From Kudoa neothunni (Eukaryota > Cnidaria), in contig OZ199840.1 in assembly GCA_964304625.1 (NCBI GenBank), positions 5,022,001 to 5,086,000 of the forward strand: a stretch of 64,000 nt of DNA, read 5' to 3'. This document shows positions 1 to 12,181 of the stretch, piece by piece. Each line of letters begins with the position of its first letter. Position 1 is the first letter of the stretch. Under the pieces are notes generated by a model. That model was not told where the DNA came from. It saw only the letters and a program-made list of their open reading frames with translations, and searched no databases. Both the position numbers and the translations under genes were made by a program.

Positions 1-1199
1 TGTTTTTCTTTAAAACTGAGTAGATTGTTTAATTTTAAACGATATCTGCGGTCATCTATCTATTCTATATTTACTATCCATTATATATACAAAGCTGAAG
101 TATCCGCATGTGTAAGCAAGTACGCATGTGCGTCCAAAATTTTTTCCTTATAGAGAGACGTTTATGAAATTTTTTAAAAATAACAATGTTTCAAAAATCA
201 TTCGATCGTTTTCACATTAAAAAATGTTCCCAGAAGTGTTTAGAAAATGGTTATTTTGTTGATTCAAAGTTTGTTTAACGGATTACTTGAGCTTAACAAT
301 AAGATTAACATCTGCTTGTGGCCTGCCTATGGTAGGTTGAAGTTAATTTTCCCCTTTAAATGCTCAATCAAATGTTGATTAATTGCTGCTATTTGACTGT
401 ATACAAATTTAGTGTGTAAATTTAGGTTTTCTCGTAAATACACTCCTTATTTGTGGAGTTTTAACGTATACGGCTTGATAAGTATATTTTAAAAATTCTG
501 TTAATGGTTTTAGATATAATAAAAAATCTATATATGTTTAATTAATAACGATTTGATAAGGAATTCTATAATCAGATAGATTGAAGAATTATAATGGAAA
601 TACTGTGTCCGCAGATTTCATTGAAATCATCCGTTATGTTGAACTTTCAGTTATTAGATTCAATGCGAATGGTTGTATTCTAACTTTATCTAATTTTATA
701 AATTATATTTGTGTAGATATTTAAGCGATTTTTGGCTGTTTGTTTAGGAAAAGTGCATAGATGTTTATGCTGGACCGAGCGATGCTAATTTTAGCAATAT
801 CAATTAATTTTCATACGTTTTCTTTTATCTCTATTACTTTTTCCTTTATCTCTTAAAAAGTTAGTGGTGCACACAGATACTGAGCTGAGCCAGAATTTGT
901 CTTTTAAAAATCCTCAGGGTCAAAATATAACGTTTTAGACAACACTTTAAGGTAATTTAAATAATTCGGGAATGTAGAAAAAAATGACGCCAACTTTAAA
1001 TTATTTAATGAACGTTGGGACTGATACGTTCCTTCACAGAAATGATTATAATTTAAATTTCGTCAATTCAAATCATTAATGTGTATGCTTAAAACTTTTT
1101 AGTTATTTTATTTCTTTTGGATAATTCGAAATTTCAATATATTTTTTGAACGCTATTAAAAACATCTCTAGGCGAAATCTATCCCAAGCAACGCTGGTT
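1..1199. other. AT-rich intergenic stretch
   Basis: No open frame, splice-compatible exon or RNA gene could be supported here on either strand. The sequence is low in G+C until about 1190, where the SINE begins. If the fibronectin-like gene downstream has a signal-peptide exon, it could lie in this stretch, but I could not identify it. Confidence 0.5.
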
Positions 1200-1668
1200 A
1201 GTTCGCGCTATTTTGTTTTGTTTACAAGGTAAAACCCCTGGCGCAACTTATTAGGTTGTGGAATTCTGGTTGGTCATACCTCTTCCATTAACCTTCTAGG
1301 CACCGCAGGACGTAACATGAAACCCCGCCCCTTATCTTCATGCAGTAGTGTGGGACTTTAACCCAGTGAACATCCTCGTCTCAGGGGCGACCACCACCCC
1401 AAAACCCTATCCCTTTAAAGACGTTGGCTTTGTGGGGACTGCAAATTACTTGTTTTCGATGGGTTCCGCAGATTCAAACTCCTATTCACGCTCACCCCAT
1501 TCCACAGCGAGCGTACGCTTTAAACCAAAGCTACCAAATATGGGATAGAGATCCACCGATATGGAAGTAGTAGACTGACCACCGGCAGAATCTAACACAT
1601 TACCTCACGGTTCTGAGTCCGAGTGTCACACCGATGTGCTATCTGTCCTCGGCAGTTCGCGCTAGTGA
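1200..1668 (-). mobile_element. tRNA-derived SINE, copy 1
   Basis: This is a relatively GC-rich island of about 470 bases. An 11-base direct repeat, agttcgcgcta, occurs at both ends (about 1200 and 1658) and reads as a target-site duplication. On the minus strand the 5' end (about 1650 down to 1590) resembles a tRNA: an A-box-like TAGCACATCGG, an anticodon-arm-like stretch, then a B-box-like GTGTTAGATTC. The 3' end finishes in an A-rich tail (AACAAAACAAAAT on the minus strand). The body from 1207 to about 1440 is shared with a second copy at 27955-28515, including the conserved block around ctggcgcaac and the block around gtgtgggactttaaccca. A tRNA-like head, A-rich tail, flanking repeat and dispersed copies together support a SINE moved by a LINE that is not in this window. 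Confidence 0.7.
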
Positions 1669-2008
1669 CAATTAAATCCATCCTTGTGGTTTCTAAATTT
1701 TTTTTCAAGTAATTTATAAATTTTCGAATCAAAAATTATGTTTTAGCTTAATAACTAAATAAAGATAAACTAATAAAAAATTTACGATCTATTGAAATTG
1801 AGGTATTAGATCAATTATCTTAAATAGACTATGTACCCGATACATGTATCGGAAATAATATAGCATTCATATATTGAATTCTACTTGTTTTTACTCATTA
1901 TTATTACATATTATTATGTGTAGAATTTTTTTCCAACTATTTTGTACATATTATTATTTTATTTCAATTAATTAATCTTTAATAGTTATACAAATTACAT
2001 TAATTTGT
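1669..2008. other. AT-rich gap before the fibronectin-like gene
   Basis: Nothing clearly coding was found. A possible splice acceptor (gatag) lies just before the first readable codons of the next gene at about 2012, so this stretch may be an intron or a promoter region. Confidence 0.4.
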
Positions 2009-4923
2009 ATGATAGAGAATGCATCGGTGGCTGGGATTCCACCAGCATCTGGTCCATTAGCTACGCTAAAATACCAAATTGAGTATGGCGGTACTACTGA
2101 AGCAGATACAGTAGGACATATACTTGGTGGATCAAATTATGGTTCTGGAAAGTGCCGTATATTGAAATCAAACGATGCAGCAAACATTTTTAGTTCACAA
2201 GGAGTCGCCGCTTTTGATGAAATTTCACAATGCCCCTGGATATGATAATACTGATAATAACGACAAATGTATAATTGACTGCATTAAAAACGATAGCAAA
2301 GTTTCATACGATAAACTCTCTCCAAGAACAAAATACTTATATGTATATCATGGAACTAATACCGATGCTGTTAAAACTGACGATAAAAAAGCGGGTGGAA
2401 AAGTGTTTGGTTTGGCAATACGTAAGAGAAACAACTATGAATTGATCGATTTATCCGTTGAATTTAGCATTGTTGGTGAATCCTCAGGTAAAGATTTCTA
2501 TGGAAACCGAAAAATTGAAGATCGGATATAAAACTTGCTCACCAGTTGCTTGTCCTATATATTATAAAGACGCCAAATTCTCAGTCGGTACAACAGGAAG
2601 TTCATGTGTGGATAATGAAAAAGCGAATGCTGTAGATTTTGATAAATTAATCCCTCATTATGAGATGAGATGTGAAAAATATCCAAGTTTCTTTTATTAC
2701 ATGCCAAATGTATATATGAAGGAAAACATCGCTATTTACAAACCTCAATATTACGTAACAAAGAAGACAGGGGGCCGAAAAGCAAGTTGTTGTTAAATTC
2801 ACTGATTTAGCACTATCGTCTGAAATTTGCGTTTTCAGCATTAAGGGGGGGTGAAAAATGCAGCAGCTAACTCCCCATATGAATCGAAATGTGGAAATAC
2901 TGCGGAAAAAATGTTACGCACCTTGTAAAAATTTTGAACTTACGGTGACTGAAGCAAAAGCTTTCTACCAAATCTTAATTCAAACCAGACATCACGACCT
3001 TTCTAAAACTACTACTGATAATATAGATGGGTTTCTTCAGAAAAAGTTTTGGTAATTTATTTTTACATCGTATAATTGTATATTCAACTTTATAGCCATT
3101 TTGGAAACTAATGACAGTCTATTGTCCGATTTTCAAAAAGGGTGGTGTAAAGCTAAATACTGCCCTATTTAAATCAACGCCAGGAGTTTCCAATACTTGT
3201 ACTATAAAGCATTATTCTGCTGATACAATTAAGCCAACTCCAACAACTGCACCGACTTGCAAGGCGAATAATGGTTCCACTACCTGTAATACTAATTGTG
3301 AAGAATTGGAAATTCAAGGTCTATCCCCAGGAAAACCATACATAATTGAAATTGAATCCAACATACAGGACCCGTCCTCCTTCAAAGAACAAATACTTAT
3401 AAGAACAAGTAATAACTGAAAATTAAATATCAATAACTAAACATTTTCAAAGATAATGATGATAATAAAGAGTTCCAAACAACTGACCCTACCAAAACAG
3501 AATCAACCGCTACACTAACAGCTATTGGAGGCACAGCTGAAGGAGAGAAGATAAATGAGCCAAATTGTGAGTATTACATAAGTCTAGCCGAGAAAAATAC
3601 ATTTTACACCGCTAAATGTACTGAAACTAATCCTTGCAGAGGAAGGTGTAGAGATCCAATAACTATTATTGATCTTGAACCAAACACTCTTTACGACGTT
3701 AGAGTCGTTGCTGATAAGGATTATAAGGAACATATATATACAAATGTTAAAACGAGTATATTTCTCCATACACTAATTTATTTCATTCAATCTAGATTTG
3801 GCAACGTTGACAATAAATCCAAAATATACGGAGCACGGATTGCGGTTGAATGCACAATTGTCCAAAAAAGTTCCGGAAGCTATTTGTCATTATACAATCC
3901 AAATTAAGAAGGCTGGCAGGTTCGAAGATGCTTACATCTGTACACCACCACAAACACCAGAAGTTGTCCCACAAGTTCCTGAGACTCCACCAAGCACACA
4001 AACTGATTCCAATCCTATCCCGGGTCAAGAAATAACTAGTACCAACCAACTTTCTATTCTAAAATCAACAGATACTGAATCGGAAATTGCAGGAACTGAA
4101 ACTAACATGGAAACTAACACTGATTCAACTGTTGACTCTACCACCACAACTACTACAACTGCGAGCCCAATCAATTCAAACACATGTTCCTCATTTCCTT
4201 TATGCAGTTCTATTGAATTCAACAACTATGATGCAAACGAAGAATATAAAGTGATTATTACCGCAGTGGGAAAATCTAACTCGAAAGAAATCACGTTAGC
4301 AGCCAGTAAAACTATTATTGCTATTATATAAAAATTTAAAATCATCTTAAATAGCTGCTCCAAAAGGAAACCCTACAGAAAATGCCAAAACAATATACGT
4401 GCAAATTACAAGAGATGGTGAATCATTCACGGTTGAGAATACTCTTCCATCAACTCTTAGAGAAAATTCCAAGTGTAAATGGGAATTACGTAATTCGAGT
4501 GTTAAATCGATGGCGATTATTAAAAAATGCATGAGTCGCTATGATCCTGGATGTAGAAGGTTCCCTCCATGTAAATCATTCACTATCCGTGGATTAGTTG
4601 ATGGTAACAACTATCACTTGACTGTTTACAGTTCTACCGATACAACAGTTTACGGGACGGCTACTATCGAGCAAGGTGAAACATTATTTATACAACAATA
4701 ATTTGAAATGTAAATTTTAGGAGCTAAGAGCAGTTCAAGGTTTTTTTAATTAATATTTTTAAAATTATTTAATTTTTTATATAGTTCTAAAACCATGGTC
4801 ATGTATTGATTTATTATTTGGTTATAATTGAATTAATATTATTTTAGAATAATTGTGGTAGTAGTTATTGTTGTTTTGATTTCAGTTTCTGTTGGATTGG
4901 TGGTTTTCAAGAAGAAAAATTAA
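2009..4923 (+). CDS. Type I membrane protein with fibronectin-III-like repeats; 5' half broken in frame
   Basis: The gene appears to encode a cell-surface protein built from repeated beta-sandwich domains of fibronectin-III type. At least four repeats share one ending: a pair of cysteines, then a motif such as CEELEIQGLSPGKPYIIEI (about 3300-3357), CRDPITIIDLEPNTLYDVRV (about 3648-3707) or CKSFTIRGLVDGNNYHLTVY (about 4570-4629). A Ser/Thr/Pro-rich linker at about 3945-4170 looks mucin-like. The last exon (about 4847-4923) encodes a strongly hydrophobic helix (RIIVVVVIVVLISVSVGLVV) followed by FKKKN and a stop, so the tail is a short basic cytosolic end. Introns of about 40-55 bases are clear from 3412 onward (for example 3412-3455 and 3755-3794). 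Between 2009 and 3110 the protein-like reading moves between frames several times, mostly next to C, G or A runs, and these moves are not explained by introns. Either the gene is decaying or the sequence carries indels. The true start and signal peptide were not found. Confidence 0.6.
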
Positions 4924-6950
4924 TCATCAACGTGAGGGAGTTATTTTTCAAAGACCTAACTAGAAACATTTAGAGAATTTAGTTATCTATGTGATATTTA
5001 TGAAAATTTATATATATACATATATATATTAATCATTCAAATTTATAATTTCTATAACAAATAAAAAATTTTTTATATAATTATAAAAATTGCTACTATT
5101 TATTGAAATATAATATATGAATACTATTTATTTTTGTAATCAATTTAATAACATTAAATAAAGCATAATTATCGAAAAATAGTTTAAGATGTTAGTTGAT
5201 CATATAACTATTCGGATGTAACATATAATTGTTTTTATGAATTATGCAAAAAATCATGATAAATTAATGTGGATTATGAATATCACACAACTTAGAGAAA
5301 AATACGTAATTAACAATTTCCGCCTGTTTTTAAAATGGAAAGTTTGATGAATTTTCCATAATCATCTAAAATTTTCGAAGCTCTATAGTAATTATCTTTT
5401 CAATTTTGGTGTACTATTCATTCTTTAATGAAAACTCAGATTATTTAAAAATCCGGGTTTAATAGAAAATACCAATAAATTCAATTAATAGCCGACTTAT
5501 TGAACCCTCAAATTGTTTCCAACAACCCTTAAAATCACATTTTGTATCTTTAAATTTCGTACTTCGATTTTGGAGCTCCTTGATCTATCTCAAACGTTAC
5601 AAGAACATTATATCATGTTTTGATTTAATTTATAATTTTATTCTAATTTTTTTATGATTAGACTAAAAACTTAAAGTATTAAGAAATATCTTCGCAAAAC
5701 CAAACAGGAGAGACAAACTAACATCCTAGATAATTTAATTAAGAATGCTTATACGAAGAAGAATTATAAATTAGCCCAATCAAGATACTAAAAACAGAAA
5801 TGAAAGCTAATTAAATACTTTTAAAATTTTTAAACGTCAAGTAAATTACTACTTCGTAGGAAGATTTCAGGTGAATAAAAAACCGCAACTCGCAAGGTCC
5901 ATTAAAATTATTTGATAAAACAGCAATAGGACATTGACAGTCTTAAACTGCGAATAATAAATATGATTTCCGTCAACCTCATAAAATCTTAATTCTTATA
6001 ACCGCCCATAAATTCGTTACACAATGGAAATTTCACATTTGTTAGTAAAATTATAGAAGAATATTTTAAATGCTAGAACAACGTATCGTAACACTTGTTC
6101 ATCTATATATTTTTTTAATTAGATAATGTATAAATAATATAATATTTAATTTATTTTGACTTAGTATTATTAATAAAAAAACTTAATTAAATAATAAATT
6201 AAAACAATCCTAATATATCCTATATCTATCTATCTATCTATTTATATCTATATATATATATATATCTATATATGTATATATGTATATATATGTACAAGTG
6301 GACCTTCGGTATGCGTTTTTATGTTTGCATCTGTAATGAAAGTTTTTCCTTATAAATAAATAAATAAATCGATAGATAGATAGATATTTATGTAACTTGT
6401 TTGAAGGATTGATTAATTTTAAAATAAACTTATCCTTTAAATTTAAGCAATGACCTTAAAGTTGCAGGGGTTATAAATACACCCTTTAATTCATATGCGC
6501 AAGCGCTTCATTAAATTCTCAAAACGGCTCGTTAAAAACTTTTATAAATGTAAGCGTTAGGTGTTCAATGATATAAAAGTTATTGTATTTTTGCGTGGTA
6601 TAAAATATTGATAATCAGCAAATAAGGAACAATGCAATTAGAATCACTAATTCACATGCTTTATGCAATCTCAATGATATTGCAGCAGCAAACGAGCGGT
6701 TCAATATTGTATTATTCATTTTAACAAATACTCAAAAACTCCAATTATATCCAACAATACATAATTAATCCAACAATTAAACGATAATAAAATACCATAA
6801 TGACAATGAAAATTAATAACAAGCCATAGAGAAAAGACAAATAGAACAATTTGAAAAGTGTGTATGTATCAACAAACTAGAAAAGAGGTAGTTGTGTTTG
6901 TGATAGCACTAGAGAACAATAGTGCGTGGAACTATCATCAATTGAACTAA
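4924..6950. other. AT-rich intergenic region
   Basis: No supported gene. It holds the 3' flanks of the convergent fibronectin-like and Rpn10 genes, plus a compound tetra-/dinucleotide microsatellite near 6220-6300 and a short gata tract near 6370. Confidence 0.55.
6222..6297. repeat. Compound (tcta)n / (ta)n microsatellite
   Basis: A tcta tetranucleotide run is followed by alternating ta and tgta steps. It is a simple repeat with no sign of function. Confidence 0.85.
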
Positions 6951-8288
6951 TCAATGTTCGGACTCATCATTTGAATTTTCACCATTACGTTCTTTGTTTT
7001 CTTGATAGGCTTCTTCAAGTGAGAGTGCGAGAGCCATGACAAGTTGTTCACGTTCATCCTCATTAAGTTCAAGTAAAACCTAATTATCACAATAGTCAAA
7101 AACAATATATATAAAAATAAAATTAAAAAAGGAATTAAATTACACTAGGATCAACACCAAATTCTTCTGCTCTTTTAATGAGACTAGATTCATCTGCAAC
7201 AATATCCAAGTCATCATTGGCTTGTGAAGTAATTGCATTTGAGTTATGGAAGGTGTCATTATTTTGTGCGTTAGCATTTGTCTGTAGATGGTATTCATCT
7301 CGGGACAGTTTAAGCGCTAATTGAAGATCTTCATCATATTCATCCTCTGCAACGCCGTCATTAAACACATTTCGGCCGGATCCATCTGTGGCAGATTGAG
7401 GATCTTTGCATATTAACGCATTGCAAACAGTATATTTAAGGCTGAATTCGTTGGATTTGGCAAAAATATAGTGATGATCTAGGTTGGTTTTACCTATTTA
7501 TAAGCAATACCTCAGATATAAAATTAAACACAATCGACATGTAAATTACCGCATTTATGTGGTGCAATCATTTCCTCCAACAAATAAGTCAATTGAGAAG
7601 GCTACACAATACATCAACAATTAAAGCATTAAATTCTATTATCCATCCAATTTACATCTTCACCAAATTGTACAACAGAAACATTGATGTTATTCTCTCG
7701 GAACATATACCTCAGATAAGTGGCCTACAATAAACACATACAATTGAAAACAAAAAATGCAATTCACACACATCATGTGGTTTCAAATCAAAGTTGCTCC
7801 CAACAAAAAGCACAATTCGTTTGATAACACGTTCGTCAGTGCTGTTATTTAGAACCAACTAAAATAAATCCCCAACGATTATCACATCACCAAAAATGTA
7901 CATTTGCTATTTGTAGACTTTGAATCAAATCAACATCTCCCTCGCAATCTACAACTTTCAGTTTTTCCACCAAATAATCAGTGTTTGAGGAGAACGATCG
8001 AACCAAACGTTTTCTACATCAACATTCAATATTCCACATGAAAAGCTATGAATTCATCAAATACGAAGCCAAATTGATCAATGCTGCTTTGCTTTCCGGA
8101 TTATAATTAGTTATCTGTGAGATTATTGCTTTGGCTGCTTCCAATTGGTTGATGTATCTTGTGGGAGAGAAATCGCCATTAATCGACCATTTGCTATTGT
8201 CCAAACTATCCAATTGTTATATTCAATGGTTAATTCTCTCTAATTAAATTTTGACTAAATACCAAACAACAACGTTTTGAGGTGCCAT
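6951..8288 (-). CDS. PSMD4: 26S proteasome ubiquitin receptor Rpn10 / PSMD4
   Basis: Rpn10 captures polyubiquitinated proteins on the proteasome 19S cap. It combines an N-terminal von Willebrand A domain with ubiquitin-interacting motifs (UIMs). Splicing tiny GT-AG introns gives a continuous frame from ATG at 8288 to TGA at 6951. It starts MAPQNVVVCLDNSKWSINGD and continues FSPTRYINQLEAAKA, closely matching the family opening (VCVDNSE-WM-NGDF-PTR). VWA landmarks follow: VLFVGSNFDLKP, and INVSVVQFGED, which corresponds to the family's VDIINFGEE. UIM-like helices are EDLQLALKLSRDEY (about 7300) and EREQLVMALALSLEEAYQ (about 7040). The family's GVDPS motif, normally just before the first UIM, here sits before the second. 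The length is roughly 330 residues against about 375 in animals. Exon 1 is only 26 bases (8263-8288), followed by a 57-base intron. The gene lies head to head with PUF60. Confidence 0.9.
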
Positions 8289-8508
8289 TTTATTTTAGCC
8301 TGCCTAGTTATATTTGACAGATTGCGTGCGCATGTCCAAATTTGATTGAAAAGATTCGAAAACAACTTAAATTTACATAAATTTAATGCATGCATAATAG
8401 ATAAATAATATTTTTATACGAATAATATAATACACAACATAGAGAGGTCCTCAATATACAGTTATAAATGCCTTAAATGTTCGACAATCTTCGGCGATCG
8501 GTAAGAAA
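8289..8508. promoter_or_regulatory. Bidirectional promoter between Rpn10 and PUF60
   Basis: Only 220 bases separate the two start codons, which diverge, so both promoters must lie within or overlap this stretch. It contains tgcgtgcgcatg at 8323-8334, which resembles half of the NRF-1 type palindrome often found in metazoan housekeeping promoters. There is no convincing TATA box at a fixed distance from either gene. The regulatory role is inferred from position. Confidence 0.6.
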
Positions 8509-10690
8509 ATGGACGACGAAGCAGTTCTCGCAGCATTTTTAAACTCAGTCAATTCACCTTCAAAATCAACTACCACCGATTCAGCTAAAACCGACGATAT
8601 TGTATCACACAATACATCACCATCTAAACACGTAAAAGATGGAATTATTCCATATGAATTAGTTAATGGTGATAGTGTACAAAATGAACATTCGCACGCT
8701 ACCAACGACTCTTTGATAAATCCGATTGAAGGTAGTGATACGATAGGTATACTTTTTTTTGTTTTGATTAGGATTATTGTGTGTTTACATGAGATTTTTT
8801 GTTGATGTATTTAACCGATAGCTGCTGCATCTATCGACGACACCGATAACGACAATCTATTGGGTGGTTTCATATTTCCAGAGGTGGCGGTGAAAGCACA
8901 ACCGTCTCGTGATCGTGGTAAAGGAAGATTGTTGGCGGGACCGGGCGCCAGAGTTGGTGGTGTACAACCTCGTCCAACCGAATTGAGACGTGCTTTCTAT
9001 AAACTCACTGCCCAACAGGAAATCAAATTGGCTGGTGCTAGAAAATACGCCATGGAACAAAACGTTGCCAATGTAATGAATTAGGATATATGTTGTCATG
9101 TGAATTATAATTGTTCAAATTAGTGTTATATATATTAGGAAATAATTGTAATTGTTGATAGGTATTAGCGAAACAAAGAGAAGAACAAATAAAGATTAAG
9201 AAAGACCCTCTTGCTAATGCCGCTCTTCGACAACAAGTGTTGTCATTGATGTCGAGGGTTTATGTTGGTGGAATTAATTTTGATGTTAAAGAAGATGCGC
9301 TACGATCTGTCTTCTGTCATTATGGCGTGATTAAAAAGGTTGACTTCTCATGGGAAACCCCTAATGTCAAACACAAGGTAAATTAAATTGGATTTGTATG
9401 ATTGCTGACATACATTCCATTTACATTTTTATACACATTTACGTTTGTTAGGGGTTCTCATTTATCGAATTTGAAGTGCCCGACATGGCTCAACTTGTAC
9501 TCAACTCTACCACCCACCATCTCATTCAAGGCAGACCTGTTAAGATTGGTCGTCCTAGCAACATGCCACAAGCTACACCTTTTATCGATGTGGTTATTAA
9601 TGAGTCGAAAAAATACCCACGTATTTTCGTGTCCAATATTCATCCTGATATTGTTGAGTCTGATTTGAAAAGGTAGATAATTATTGCTTTAGTCATTGTA
9701 TTAAACAAATTGGCCTAGTGTGTTTGAAGCTTTCGGAACGATTGTTTCTGTTGATATGCCCATTGATCTAGGAACAATGAAACACAAAGGCTATGCATTT
9801 ATCGATTATAATGACCACAAGGCGGCTAATGATGCGGCTGCTGCTATGAATAGATTCGATATTGGTGGCCAACTGCTTCGTGTGGGTCGGTCGGTTTCGC
9901 TTCCTGATGAAAATAACCGAAAAAATCTAATCAACTCTGTTGCTAATAATATTGCAACATCTCTGGCCAACTCTGAACACTCCAAGGGATACTTGGATGG
10001 AACAAGTAATTACTGGGTTGAGAGTGAATTCAAACTTATCCTATATTGGTTTTTGTTGTAGAATTTAGTGCCACAAAAAACACTCCTAAAAGTCAAGATT
10101 CTCCGTCGTCACATCCGGCGGTTAAACCGGAATTCTATCATGGAACTAAATTCTCGGAGAAAGAAAATGATTCTAAATCCACTCCCAATCAATTAAGTGA
10201 TACGCCAATTAGCACTAATCTTAATAACAATGCGCCAATTTTATCCAATTCTGCAGTTACCGCCAATGCCACCGAAGATACACCAAATGATGCGGCTGTG
10301 GATGAGTCGATTGCTGCGGAAGAGATTAGACCAATTAAAGGCTCTGATCAAAGATTCCTCATGATGAGGAAATTGGCGGCACTTCGAAAACAAAAACAAA
10401 ACCTCCTTGTCTTGAGAAATATGATTATACCGGAAGAAATCGACGAAAATCTTGAAAGTGAAATCACTGAGGAATGTGAAAAACATGGCAGTGTTAAGTC
10501 GGTATTAATCAAAACTTGCATGGACACCGAATTCAACACCGAAGTTGTGAAAATATTTGTTGAATACGATGAGGAGAGCTCCGCCAAAGATGCACAGGCG
10601 GCACTTCATGGAAGATATTTTGCTGGCAGAGTTATCACAGTTGAAATATACGATCCAATGAAATTCAAATATGGAGATTATTCCGGTTGA
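8509..10690 (+). CDS. PUF60: Poly(U)-binding splicing factor PUF60 (half pint)
   Basis: PUF60 is a nuclear RNA-binding protein that cooperates with U2AF at 3' splice sites. Six exons (8509-8746, 8822-9072, 9162-9377, 9452-9672, 9719-10005, 10062-10690) join in frame to 613 codons and a stop. All introns are GT-AG and 46-89 bases long. A pre-RRM helix with the family signature KYAMEQ lies at about 9042. RRM1 has RVYVGGINFDVKEDALR and KHKGFSFIEFEVPDMAQL, followed by the signature GRPVKIGRPSNMPQA. RRM2 has RIFVSNIHPDIVESDLK, VFEAFGTIVSV and KHKGYAFIDY, ending GGQLLRVGRSV. A long polar Asn/Ser/Thr/Pro linker (exon 6, about 10070-10310) precedes the C-terminal U2AF-homology domain: LVLRNMIIPEEIDENLESEI, EECEKHGSVKSVLI, KIFVEYDE and GRYFAGRVITVEIYD. 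All expected domains are present and no frame break is seen. Confidence 0.96.
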
Positions 10691-11037
10691 GATCCACCCA
10701 CCACAGTAGTAGAATAAGATTCGTCCGAGATTATCTACTTAGATTGTTATATAAGCTTTATTGATAAATTTGTATTTTTTCGTTATTTTTCGCACAATGC
10801 ACATTAATTGGTGGTGGATTTTTTTACAATTTTGCATGTTGGACATGGTCGTTTAATTATAAATTTTAGGAAATCATCGGGTTGTGTTATTTAAGTCTGG
10901 ATTTTATTAAGGTTTAAATTGTTATTTCCTATTTGCACCGTTTGTACTTCATGGTTACACACTTTTCATTGTCCATAATGAATCAGATAATTTTCCCGTA
11001 ATTAGGTGGAATAATCCGCGTTAATAGTAGAAAATAT
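10691..11037. other. PUF60 3' flank
   Basis: The 3' untranslated region and spacer of PUF60. No gene or repeat was recognised before the inverted-repeat element begins at 11038. Confidence 0.5.
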
Positions 11038-11306
11038 CCAATGAAAACACACTTTATTTTTCATACACTAACTTCCAAGTTGAGTATGCGTCCTAGTATC
11101 ATTTTTAGTAATGTTTCGCTGCGTTCAAATAACTAAGTAGAAAATATTTAAGCTAGTAATTTATCAAATTTCCCGCGCGGTAGAGAAAATGAGTGAAAAT
11201 AAATTATTTCTAAATTTTTGTCTAATCCCTATTCGACTACAGTCGGATACATGTGTAATCCACATCGTTTTGCAATAAACGCCGAAAAATAGCTGATTAT
11301 TTGCTT
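11038..11306 (+). repeat. Left arm of the 269-base inverted repeat
   Basis: Matches the reverse complement of 12182-12450 throughout. It includes the distinctive cccgcgcggtagag and ttcgactacagtcgg blocks, the latter itself a small palindrome. Confidence 0.9.
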
Positions 11307-12181
11307 TTTTATCCTGATTATAATATTATAACCATTATTTAAATTTTCTAAATATTTATATACCAAATTTAGCGCAGTAAACCTTCTAAATAAGTTTGTC
11401 TTATATTATGAAGTAATGTGTCATCTATCTTTATTTCTAATTATCAAATTAACTTTTAAACCACTTAGTAACATCTATAATTGTTTATTTTAGTTTATCA
11501 ATTTTTATTAGTACATTGCAATTAATGAAGTAATTTTTATACACCAATTACTTGCGAAAATGAAACTAACAATAATTATATTAATCGTACATTGATATTT
11601 TTGGTTATAAAATTGAAGAAAGGCATTAATTAAAACTACTTCAACATGTATTTTATTTATCTGAAGATATTAAATTGGAGAACTTTTACAAATAATAAAT
11701 TATATATTTATCTAATTATTTTTTAAATACGCCATAAAATACACATTTAATAAACATAACAATTTTTATTATTGTTAATTTGTTTGCTAAATTAACAGAA
11801 ACCATAATGGAGAAAAAAGTACCGTTTCAGGGGAAACACTAGTTTTACATTTTAACTACCTCAAGTCGTTATTCCGCAGAAGATAACTAATTTTTTCAGC
11901 TGTAAATGAAGGGATAATCAATGTAATTTCTCTTTTTTAAAATAAAGGTTACAAAATTCACACAATTAAAACATCGTTTTGTAGCAGTATTACGGTAATC
12001 CTTTGTTGCTAATTTGGTAAATAACCTATTATGATCATTAATTAAACAGGAAAAGTCATCGTGCCCTCTAAACTTAAAAGTTCCATTATCGCGATTTTCA
12101 CGTGATAAATAAACACAGAAAAATTTAATATTGTTTTTATTAAGACTAATATAAAATGAAATTTTCGATAATTTGCGAAAT

